The notes under the pieces: generated by a model
What the model was told of the DNA's origin: nothing
Databases searched by the model: none
The model's input: only the letters and a program-made list of their open reading frames with translations
From: Bradyrhizobium lablabi
GTDB taxonomy: Bacteria; Pseudomonadota; Alphaproteobacteria; Rhizobiales; Xanthobacteraceae
Direction: 5' to 3'
Assembly: GCF_018131005.1 (NCBI RefSeq)
Contig: NZ_JAFCJK010000012.1
Coordinates: forward strand, 62,001-126,000
DNA length: 64,000 nt
Translations under genes and position numbers: made by a program
In this document: positions 16,893-24,524 of the stretch, one piece after another
Numbering within the stretch: position 1 is the stretch's first letter
How the letters are laid out: each line of letters starts with the position of its first letter

Positions 16893-17846
16893 TCAATCCG
16901 GCCACAGCAATTGCGCCAGATCGGACAGGTTGGCGGCTTTATCCTGCCAGCCCGCGATGCAGATGTGGCGAAGCGGATCCGAGGCGCGATGCAGCAGCAT
17001 CAGCGCCATCAGCCTGCGCTTCAACGCGAAGGTCATGTCCGCGCGCGAATAGCCAAAGCCCTCGAACAGGCTGCGGACGCGGCGCGGATGGCCAGCGGCC
17101 ATGAAGGCGCTGGGACCGAGCAGGTCGTATTCGCACCAGCCGGTCTGCACGTCGCCGAAGTCAAACAGTCCGCCGACATGCCATTTGCCGCCGCGGCACA
17201 TGAGCATGAAGTTCTCTGGAATGTATTCGCCGATCAGGATCACCGGCGGCGCATCCATCGGGATCAGCGCCGCGGCATCGCGCAGGAGATCGTCGAGCCC
17301 GTCGAGGAATTTCTGCGGCAATCCCAGGCGCTCATGCCGTGCGCGGCATTGCGCGATCTGCCCGCGCAGGAAGGCGTCCCAGCGCGGTTCGATCGCAAGC
17401 AGTGCGCCTGGCGGCACGTGCTGCACATCCGCGATCACGGCACCGATTTCGGCAAGCACGCGCTCCCTCTCGCCTTCCGGCAGCAAGGGCCAGGCGTCCG
17501 AGCCGAGCACCCCGGAAAGACGGGTGATGACGAGATACGGCCAACCGTCGCGCTCGCCTTCCGCGACGATGTCGGGAATCGGAATGCCGAGCCGCCCGCG
17601 CAATTCAGTCAGCGCGCCGCGCTCGGAGAAGAATTGCGGGCGCAGACATGGCGGGAAGATCTTCAGGATCAGATCGTCGCCGAGCCCCACGACGAGATTG
17701 GTGCCGGTCGCAAAAACATGCGGCGCGTCGCAGGACAGCCCGTGGCCATGCGCGATATCGTGCGCAACGCTCAGCCAGCGCGCGGTGTCGCCGCGCCAGG
17801 CGCGGAAGGCTTCGTAATCGGGGAGTGATGGAAGGCGCGCGATCAT
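16893..17846 (-). CDS. APH-fold phosphotransferase with altered catalytic loop
   Basis: 317-residue protein of the aminoglycoside phosphotransferase/choline kinase fold. The ATP-site region TNLVVGLGDDLILKIFPP (Lys in LKIF) and hinge VITRLSG are recognisable. The metal-binding loop LFDFGDVQTGWCEYDLLGP resembles the DFG-type segment. The catalytic loop reads LIGEYIPENFML (Glu about 207) where aminoglycoside kinases normally have HGDxxxxN, so the usual His and Asp are replaced by Ile and Glu while Asn is kept. This may be a subfamily trait rather than loss. Substrate is unknown; antibiotic resistance should not be assumed. The start ATG 17846 is the only ATG consistent with the family N-terminus. 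It lies in the same orientation as the ugpB-like gene 118 bases upstream. Confidence 0.75.
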   Translation of the reverse strand: MIARLPSLPDYEAFRAWRGDTARWLSVAHDIAHGHGLSCDAPHVFATGTNLVVGLGDDLILKIFPPCLRPQFFSERGALTELRGRLGIPIPDIVAEGERDGWPYLVITRLSGVLGSDAWPLLPEGERERVLAEIGAVIADVQHVPPGALLAIEPRWDAFLRGQIAQCRARHERLGLPQKFLDGLDDLLRDAAALIPMDAPPVILIGEYIPENFMLMCRGGKWHVGGLFDFGDVQTGWCEYDLLGPSAFMAAGHPRRVRSLFEGFGYSRADMTFALKRRLMALMLLHRASDPLRHICIAGWQDKAANLSDLAQLLWPD

Positions 17847-17964
17847 CTGTCCGGTGGTCGCGCCGATTGCCGCGCCATTGGATCGCTTTTGCCATAGCCG
17901 AGGCTTCGGCTGAAAGGTTGTCGCTTCGATCCTCGCGATGACGAAAGAGAGGAGATCATGCGCA

Positions 17965-19287
17965 CTACTGATCCGGGTTGGCGCGCTCGAACTGGCGCAG
18001 CAGGCGGTTGCTGCGCTCGACGGCCATGTCGAGCGCAGCCTGCGCGGAGCGCTTGCCGGCAAAGGCCTGCTCGAGTTCCTCCTCGATCACGCCACGGATC
18101 AGCACGAACGAACCCAGGCGGATACCTTTCGAATTGTCGGTCGGCGGCTTCAGCGTGATCTGCTCGATCGAGATCTCGGCGCCGGGGTTGCGATCATAGA
18201 AGCCTTGCGCACGGCTGAGATCGAATGCGGCTTTGGTGACCGGCAGATAACCGGTGTTCTGATGCCAGGCGGCCTGCACCTCCGGCCGCGACAGATAGGC
18301 AAAGAACTTGGCCACGCCGGCATATTCGGCGAGCGGACGGTCGCGCAGCACCCACAGCGTGGCGCCGCCGATAATGCTGTTCTGCGGCGCACCCTCGGCG
18401 TCGGGATAATAAGGCATCATGCCGTAGCCAACCTCGAAGTGCGAATTGGCCTTGATGTCGGCACGAGTGCCCGAGGAACCGATGAAGATCCCGCACTCGC
18501 CCTTCTGGAAGCGCGGCTCGGCCGCCTGGCCGCGGCCGCTATAGTCATATACTTTCGTCGTCTGCCATTCCGCGAGCTGTGCGATATGGCGCACGACAAG
18601 TGGATTGTTGAAGATCAGCTGTGCGTCGAGCCCGCCAAAGCCGTTGGACTTGGTTGCGATCGGCAGATTGTGGAAGGCGGAGAAGTTCTCGACATTGATC
18701 CAGGACGGCCAGGAGGTCGTCAGCCCGCACGGCGCGCCGGCCGCGCGCAGCCTCTTGGCCGCGTCGCCGACTTCGGGCCAGGTCTTCGGCGGCGCGTTCG
18801 GATCGAGGCCGGCAGCGCGGAACATGTCCTTGTTGTAGTAGAGAATCGGCGTCGAGGCGTTGAACGGAAACGACAGCATGTTGCCGGCAGTATCGGCGTA
18901 ATAACCGGCCACCGCGGGCAGATAGGCAGACGGCGTAAGCGCCTCCGACTGATCCCGCATCAGCTCGAACACCGGATAGATCGCGCCGCGCGCCGCCATC
19001 ATGGTCGCAGTCGCGATCTCGTTGACTTGCACGATCGCGGGCTGGCTGCGCGATCGAAACGCGAAGATCGCGGCGGTGACGGTCTCGGTGTAGTTCCCCT
19101 TGTAGGCGGGCACGATCCGGTAGTCGGATTGCGAGGCGTTGAAATCGGCAGCAAGCTTTTCGACCTGCCTGCCGAGTTCGCCGGACATCGCATGCCACCA
19201 CATGATCTCGGTCGTGGCGCGCGCCGGCGACGCGAGGAGAAGCGCCGCGGCGGCGACAAGTTGCAGGATTTTCGAACCGAACTTCAC
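17965..19287 (-). CDS. ugpB: Periplasmic glycerol-3-phosphate-type binding protein (UgpB family)
   Basis: 440-residue extracellular solute-binding protein of family 1. A Sec signal peptide (ILQLVAAAALLLASPARA) is followed by TTEIMWWHAMSGELGRQVEKLAADFN, very like UgpB. Other family stretches are YKGNYTETVTAAI, PAIVQVNEIATATMM, FPFNASTPILYYNKDMFRAAGLDP and GECGIFIGSSG. UgpB delivers sn-glycerol-3-phosphate or glycerophosphodiesters to UgpAEC. No ugpA, ugpE or ugpC lies in this window, so the partners are elsewhere or this is an orphan paralogue. Its near neighbour, a secreted phospholipase C/phosphatase-type enzyme, could generate such substrates, but that link is inference. Confidence 0.87.
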   Translation of the reverse strand: MKFGSKILQLVAAAALLLASPARATTEIMWWHAMSGELGRQVEKLAADFNASQSDYRIVPAYKGNYTETVTAAIFAFRSRSQPAIVQVNEIATATMMAARGAIYPVFELMRDQSEALTPSAYLPAVAGYYADTAGNMLSFPFNASTPILYYNKDMFRAAGLDPNAPPKTWPEVGDAAKRLRAAGAPCGLTTSWPSWINVENFSAFHNLPIATKSNGFGGLDAQLIFNNPLVVRHIAQLAEWQTTKVYDYSGRGQAAEPRFQKGECGIFIGSSGTRADIKANSHFEVGYGMMPYYPDAEGAPQNSIIGGATLWVLRDRPLAEYAGVAKFFAYLSRPEVQAAWHQNTGYLPVTKAAFDLSRAQGFYDRNPGAEISIEQITLKPPTDNSKGIRLGSFVLIRGVIEEELEQAFAGKRSAQAALDMAVERSNRLLRQFERANPDQ

Positions 19288-19439
19288 GACGACTCGTTCC
19301 CACCTGGCGACATGCCGTCATAAGGCGGCACAACGGCGGTTGCAATCGCCTCCCCTCGGTTGCACTGCGCAAATTAACGATTTGGCCAATGGGCGAACCA
19401 TCCGGCTTCTGCTAAAAGCCATCCCCGCCCGCTAAGAAT

Positions 19440-19874
19440 GTGTTGAACCTTTTCCTCCCGTCCTGGACTCAATCACAAGGGGATTTGCTGCCTGTGTACC
19501 GCCGCGCCGGACTTTCGCGGATCGTAACGCTTGTCGTCGCGCTGTTGTGTTCGGCGGGTTCGACGATCACTTTTGCGCGCGAATTCCGGTCTGCCGATAA
19601 CCGGAACAAGGGTGATCCGACCGTTCAGGCGCAGCGCCTCAGGGGCCACCTGGTTGCGGGCCGGCTGCAAATCCAGCCCTTCCACTCGCGCCGGCTTGGC
19701 GAGGCGAAGGCGGCGCTGGATCAGACGACGCTGGAACCAACCTTGACCAGCACGATCGATCCCAGCCGCATCAATGTGGGCAGCGAAACCCCGGCCGGCA
19801 TCCATGCCGAGGCCAAACGCGATATTGCGATCACCGCCCCCCGGTCGAACGCATCCGCAACGTGGAGTGACTGA
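19440..19874 (+). pseudogene. Remnant of a TRAP transporter substrate-binding protein (DctP family)
   Basis: The open frame of about 144 codons (GTG start) begins with a signal-like helix and TITFAREFRSADNRNKGDPT. This is followed by a shortened region and QIQPFHSRRLGEAKAALDQT and PSRINVG. These match the first 90 residues of DctP proteins (FRSAD...PTVxA...FxSxQLGEEKxxIEQT...DINRxNV). The rest of the roughly 330-residue family, including the ligand-binding core, is missing, and the frame ends in unrelated residues. No TRAP membrane subunits are present. A decayed fragment is the best reading; a recruited short protein is less likely. Confidence 0.6.
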
Positions 19875-19877
19875 ATC

Positions 19878-21959
19878 TTGGGAGTGCCCCAACACGATGG
19901 ACATGCAGGATGGCCGCAGGGCCTCGCGGCCCGCGGCCGCTTCCGCATCGTCCAATGGCTGCGGGCGGTTCCGATCCGATGGCGCATCCTGTCGATCGCG
20001 CTACTCAACTCCGCGGTCGTGATCGTGCTCGTCGCGCTGATCTGGAACGGCTCCAAGGTGCTCAGCTCGGCATGGGACGACGTCCGTCAGGTACGGGAGT
20101 CCGACAAGATTCTCGCCAAGCTCGAAAGCGAGACCAGCCGGCTGCAGAACCTGATTCATCGTTACATCAACCAGCCGAGCCCCGACCTGTTCGCCGAGAT
20201 CCTGCTATTGCGCGAGGCCGTGCTCGGCACGCTGACGACACGCGCTTCGACCGACCCGATGCTGTCAGATTCGGTCGAGAAGCTCGAGCGCGTCACCAGC
20301 CGTTTCCTCGACGGCTTCGGCGAGTTGCGCACCGTGCAGGCGACCATCGCCAAGACCTATGACGAGCAGGTATTGGCCCCGACCAGAGACATGGCCGGGC
20401 TCTATTCGGTTATCGAGGGCGCGACCGGCCATCGCGACGCCTTGATCTGGCCCGCGCTCGGCAAGTCCCGCGAGGCCTTCACCTCGCTGCTCGTCGCCGC
20501 CAACGCCTATTACCTGTCGCTCGCCTCGGCATCAGCCGAGGAGGCTCGCCGCAACACCGACACGATCGAGAAGACCATCCCGATCATGGCCGATCAGGCC
20601 GAGAACGACCTGCAGCGCATGGCGCTGGAGCGGCTCAAGACCAAGACAGCGGAGCTGCGCGCCGGGCTCGCCAAGCTGAGCGAGCAGCTCGCCAACCGCA
20701 CCGACCTTCTGCGCAACACCATCGACGCGAGCCAGGCCGATGCGATCGGCGCGATCGACGACCTGTCGGTCAAGATGCGCCAGCGCGAGCAGAAGGCGCA
20801 GGAGACGTTCGACAAGACCCTGTCCGACATTTCGCGCCGGGTGTTGTCAATCGCCGTGATCTTCCTCGGCATCATCATGTCCGCAGGCGTCCTGATCGCG
20901 CTGTCGATCCGGCTGCCGCTGGCGCAGATCATGGCGTCGATGCGCGCCATCACCACCGGCGATTACGACCGCGCGGTGCAGGGCACCACCGCCAAGGACG
21001 AGGTCGGCGCGATGGCGCGCGCGGTCGAGGTGTTTCGCGAGAACGCGATCGCCAAGCGCGAGACCGAGGACGAGTTGCGCGCGTCGAAAGAAAGGGCCGA
21101 GAGCGCGCTGCTCGAGCTCAACACCGCGCAGCAGAACCTGATCGACGCCGAACGCCTCGCAGCGCTCGGCGGCCTGGTTGCCGGCGTCGCCCATGAGGTG
21201 AACAACCCGATCGGCATCAGCCTGACGGTGGCCTCCAGCTTTGCCCGCCGCGCCGACATGTTCGCAAACGAATTGAAGAGCGAGCCGCTGCGCCGCTCCA
21301 AGCTCGACGAGTTCGTCCGAACCTCGCGCGACGCAGCGCAGCAGCTCGTCGCCAACCTGCAGCGCGCGGGCGAGCTGATCCAGTCGTTCAAGCAGGTCGC
21401 CGTCGATCGCTCGCACGCGGAGCGGCGGCAGTTCAACCTCAGCGAGTCCACCGACCAGATCGTCGCGAGCCTGCGCCCGGTGTTGAAGAAGGCCGCCATT
21501 GGGTTGTCGGTCGACGTGCCCGAAGGCCTCATGATCGACGGTTACCCGGGTGCCTATGGGCAGATCTTAACCAATCTTTTCCTCAACGCCGTCAATCATG
21601 CCTTCTCGGGCGGCCGTTCCGGCACGATTACGATCGCGGCGCGGGCGCGCGGCGCCGACGACATCGAGATCATTTTCGCCGACGACGGCGCCGGAATGAC
21701 GCCGGACGTGCAGCGGCAGGCATTCGACCCGTTCTTTACGACGCGCCGCAACGAAGGTGGTACAGGCCTCGGCCTGCACATCGTCTATAATCTGGTTACC
21801 CAACAGCTCGGCGGACGCATGATGCTGGAGTCAAGGGTAGGACAAGGCACCACATTTCGCATTATCATGCCGAGGATCGCCAAGGGTCAGCCCACGATCA
21901 CTGACGCAGCAGCCGACGGAACCAGTCAATGGCCGAACAGGACGATGTCCTCCACCTGA
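19878..21959 (+). CDS. Membrane sensor histidine kinase with HAMP domain
   Basis: About 693-residue sensor. One transmembrane helix near the N-terminus (ILSIALLNSAVVIVLVALIW) and a second around 315-340 (RVLSIAVIFLGIIMSAGVLI) enclose a helical periplasmic domain. Then follow HAMP, a coiled coil and a HisKA-type dimerisation box GVAHEVNNPIG (His about 439). The ATPase domain has N-box LTNLFLNAVNHAF, DDGAGM and the GGTGLGLHIVYNL G2 box. The start is unclear: TTG 19878 has a TGGAG site, GTG 19884 is in frame. Its last 31 bases overlap the next gene, so the signalling genes are translationally coupled. No receiver domain is attached; the natural partner is one of the two following receiver proteins. 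Signal unknown. Confidence 0.88.
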   Translation: MGVPQHDGHAGWPQGLAARGRFRIVQWLRAVPIRWRILSIALLNSAVVIVLVALIWNGSKVLSSAWDDVRQVRESDKILAKLESETSRLQNLIHRYINQPSPDLFAEILLLREAVLGTLTTRASTDPMLSDSVEKLERVTSRFLDGFGELRTVQATIAKTYDEQVLAPTRDMAGLYSVIEGATGHRDALIWPALGKSREAFTSLLVAANAYYLSLASASAEEARRNTDTIEKTIPIMADQAENDLQRMALERLKTKTAELRAGLAKLSEQLANRTDLLRNTIDASQADAIGAIDDLSVKMRQREQKAQETFDKTLSDISRRVLSIAVIFLGIIMSAGVLIALSIRLPLAQIMASMRAITTGDYDRAVQGTTAKDEVGAMARAVEVFRENAIAKRETEDELRASKERAESALLELNTAQQNLIDAERLAALGGLVAGVAHEVNNPIGISLTVASSFARRADMFANELKSEPLRRSKLDEFVRTSRDAAQQLVANLQRAGELIQSFKQVAVDRSHAERRQFNLSESTDQIVASLRPVLKKAAIGLSVDVPEGLMIDGYPGAYGQILTNLFLNAVNHAFSGGRSGTITIAARARGADDIEIIFADDGAGMTPDVQRQAFDPFFTTRRNEGGTGLGLHIVYNLVTQQLGGRMMLESRVGQGTTFRIIMPRIAKGQPTITDAAADGTSQWPNRTMSST

Positions 21960-23677
21960 TCGACGATACCGAGAGCGCTCCGGAGGATTCGTCGGCGCGG
22001 AAATGGAAGATCGCCGTCATCGATGACGATCACGCGGTGCACGAAGGCACCCGCTTCGCGCTCAGCGACTACAATCTGAACGGCGCGACGCTGGAAATCC
22101 TCTCGGCATATTCCGCGGCCGAAGGTCGCACGCTGATGCGGGACAACCCCGACATCGCGGCCGTCCTGCTCGACGTCATCATGGAGACCGACGTCGCCGG
22201 TCTCGACCTCGTCGAATACATCCGCAACGAGATCAGGAACGAGACCGTTCGCATCATCCTGCGCACCGGCCAGCCGGGACAGGCGCCGGAACGGCGCGTC
22301 ATCGTCCAGTACGACATCAACGACTACAAGGCGAAGACCGAGCTCACCGCCGACAAGCTGTTCACCTCGCTGACCGCGGCGCTGCGCAGCTACCAGCAGC
22401 TCGAGCGGATGGTGCAGACGAGGCGCGGGCTCGAGATCATCATCGACGCCGCCTCGACGCTCTACGACTTCAAGTCGATGCAGCGGCTCGCCGAAGGCGT
22501 GCTGACCCAGCTCGCCTCGCTGCTCAACGTCGATTGCGCCGGCATCCTGGTGCTGCGCGACAATGGCAACGCTGCTGCTGCGGATTTCTCGGTGCTGGCC
22601 TGCTCCGGTTGCTACAGCCGCTTCATCGGCACCACCTCCTCGAGATCGCTCGATCAGGACCTGCGGGAGATGGTGGAGGCGGCCTTCCACCGCCGCAAGA
22701 ACGAGTTCGCCGACCATCGCAGCGTGCTCTATTTGCGCACCGGCAGCGGCCGCGAGGTCGTGGTGCTGCTGCAGGCCGAGCGCCCGCTCTCCGACACCGA
22801 CCGCGCGCTGGTCGAGATCTTCTCGAGCCGCCTGTCGATCGCATTCGACAATGTGATCCTCTACCAGCAGCTTCACGAGGCCAACACCCAGCTCGAGGAC
22901 CGCGTCGCCCAGCGCACCCGCGCGCTGATGCAGGCCAACCGGAGGCTGTCGGCGCAGTGGCTGCGGCTGCAGCGCGCCAACGGCTTCAAGAACGAGATTC
23001 TCGGCACCGTCGCGCACGACCTGAAAAACCCGCTCGGGGTGATCCTCGGCCGTACCGAGATGCTGACCGAATTGATCAGCGCCGGGTCGTCGAAGGAGAA
23101 CGTCACCGCGCAGGTCGAGCATATCAGGGACGCTACCAAGCGGTTGACCTTGATGGTCGACCACCTGATCTCGGATGCGATGGCCGATGCCTTCGACATC
23201 ACCATCCGCCGCGAGCCGGTCGACGTGGCGGCGCTCGTCAACGAGGTGACGGAGGCCAACCTGCCGATGGCGGTCAACAAGCAGCAGAGCATCTCGGTAT
23301 CGGCGCCTCCCAACTTCGTGACCATGTGCGATGCCGACCGAATCCGGGAGGCGATCGACAATCTGGTCTCGAATGCCATCAAATACTCGCCAATCGGCGG
23401 CAAGATCACGGTCACGGTCCGACATGAGGGCGACCAAACCGTGATCCGCATCGCCGACCAGGGCCAAGGCCTGTCGCCAGAGGACCTCGGGCGGCTGTTC
23501 GGCCGATTCCAGCGGTTGTCCGCCAAGCCGACCGCGGGCGAAAGCTCGACCGGCCTCGGCCTTTCGATCGTCAAACGCATTATTGACATGCATGGCGGCC
23601 ATGTAACCGCGGAAAGCACGGGACCCGGACAGGGGTCGACCTTTACGGTTAAACTGCCGGCGGCAGAGACATCATGA
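21929..23677 (+). CDS. Hybrid receiver-DUF3369-histidine kinase
   Basis: 582-residue soluble protein. A receiver domain spans about 27-150 with phosphoacceptor Asp 82 in VLLDVIMETD and the DUF3369-associated pattern RIILRTGQPGQAPERRVI and YDINDYKAKTELTADKLF. DUF3369, a GAF-like sensory region, spans about 165-315. A coiled coil leads to the HisKA box GTVAHDLKNPLG (His 363). The ATPase domain shows NLVSNAIKYS, DQGQGL and STGLGLSIVKRI. The order, receiver first and kinase last, is the reverse of most hybrid kinases; such proteins can relay phosphate from an upstream kinase. It overlaps the preceding kinase gene by 31 bases and the following regulator gene by 4 bases (ATGA). Confidence 0.9.
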   Translation: MAEQDDVLHLIDDTESAPEDSSARKWKIAVIDDDHAVHEGTRFALSDYNLNGATLEILSAYSAAEGRTLMRDNPDIAAVLLDVIMETDVAGLDLVEYIRNEIRNETVRIILRTGQPGQAPERRVIVQYDINDYKAKTELTADKLFTSLTAALRSYQQLERMVQTRRGLEIIIDAASTLYDFKSMQRLAEGVLTQLASLLNVDCAGILVLRDNGNAAAADFSVLACSGCYSRFIGTTSSRSLDQDLREMVEAAFHRRKNEFADHRSVLYLRTGSGREVVVLLQAERPLSDTDRALVEIFSSRLSIAFDNVILYQQLHEANTQLEDRVAQRTRALMQANRRLSAQWLRLQRANGFKNEILGTVAHDLKNPLGVILGRTEMLTELISAGSSKENVTAQVEHIRDATKRLTLMVDHLISDAMADAFDITIRREPVDVAALVNEVTEANLPMAVNKQQSISVSAPPNFVTMCDADRIREAIDNLVSNAIKYSPIGGKITVTVRHEGDQTVIRIADQGQGLSPEDLGRLFGRFQRLSAKPTAGESSTGLGLSIVKRIIDMHGGHVTAESTGPGQGSTFTVKLPAAETS

Positions 23678-24411
23678 CCCAGAATCCGCACATCTTCATT
23701 GTCGACGACGAGGCGCCGGCCCGAGAAATGGTCGGTGATTACCTCAAGATGCACGGCTTCGGTGTGACGCTGTGCGATGGCGGCAAGAGCCTGCGCAAGG
23801 AGATCGAGACCGGCGTGCCCGATCTCGTGGTGCTCGACCTCAACATGCCCGAGGAAGACGGCCTGTCGATCATCCGTGACCTCAAGAGCCGGATCAACGT
23901 TCCCGTCATCATGCTGACAGCCACTGCCAGTCCAATCGACCGGGTGGTCGGGCTCGAACTCGGCGCCGATGACTATGTCGCCAAGCCATGCGAACTGCGT
24001 GAGCTGATGGCGCGCATCCGCTCGGTGCTGCGGCGGAGCACGCCCGTGAGGGCAGCGGCTCCCGAGCCCGCCAGCGCGAAGAGTGAAAAGGAACAACTGG
24101 TGCGATTCGGCACCAAATGGCTCGATCTCGAAGCTCAAGCCCTGCGCGACGACGAGGGCAACGAGCACCCGCTGACCGCATCGGAGTTCGGCCTCCTGAA
24201 GGTGTTCGCGGCGAACCCGAAGCGCGTTTTGTCGCGCGAGCGGCTCCTGGAACTCGCCAATGCACGCGACGCGGAGGCCTTCGATCGCGCGGTAGATCTG
24301 CGTATCATGCGCATCCGCCGCAAGATCGAGCTCGACCCGACCAAGCCCGCGGTGATCCGCACGATCCGGGGCGGTGGCTACCTGTTCTCGCCGACCGGCG
24401 ACAAGGCATAG
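23674..24411 (+). CDS. OmpR/PhoB-family response regulator
   Basis: 245-residue regulator. The receiver domain has acidic pocket IVDDEAPARE, phosphoacceptor Asp 55 in VVLDLNMPEEDG, the Thr of MLTATA and the Lys of YVAKPCELRE. A winged-helix DNA-binding domain follows, with LTASEFGLLKVFAANPKRVLSRERLL, FDRAVDLRIMRIRRKIE and the ending IRTIRGGGYLFSPTG. An Ala/Pro/Glu-rich linker joins them. The gene shares an ATGA overlap with the hybrid kinase, so all three proteins form one signalling operon with this as the likely transcriptional output. Target genes cannot be read from the sequence. Confidence 0.93.
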   Translation: MTQNPHIFIVDDEAPAREMVGDYLKMHGFGVTLCDGGKSLRKEIETGVPDLVVLDLNMPEEDGLSIIRDLKSRINVPVIMLTATASPIDRVVGLELGADDYVAKPCELRELMARIRSVLRRSTPVRAAAPEPASAKSEKEQLVRFGTKWLDLEAQALRDDEGNEHPLTASEFGLLKVFAANPKRVLSRERLLELANARDAEAFDRAVDLRIMRIRRKIELDPTKPAVIRTIRGGGYLFSPTGDKA

Positions 24412-24421
24412 GGGCCCTGGA

Positions 24422-24449
24422 CGTCGTCCCGGCAAAGGCCGGGACGACG
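24422..24449. terminator. Perfect 12-bp hairpin between the response regulator and polA
   Basis: CGTCGTCCCGGC (24422-24433), loop AAAG, complement (24438-24449). It follows the regulator stop by 10 bases. There is no U-run, so it is either a factor-assisted terminator or a copy of a dispersed repeat of the CGTCCCGG type; both may hold. Confidence 0.55.
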
Positions 24450-24524
24450 ATTCAATTGTGCGGCACGCCCGGAATCCACATCACTCAGGCTGTCAATCCG
24501 CGCAAAAATCCTTAGATTTCGGCC

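Noticed and set aside
16893..17846. Antibiotic-resistance aminoglycoside kinase
   Set aside because: Only the general APH fold is supported; the catalytic loop is altered and nothing in the context suggests resistance.
21926..23602. 558-codon minus-strand frame opposite the REC-DUF3369-kinase gene
   Set aside because: The plus-strand protein has intact receiver and kinase motifs; the minus frame is low-complexity.
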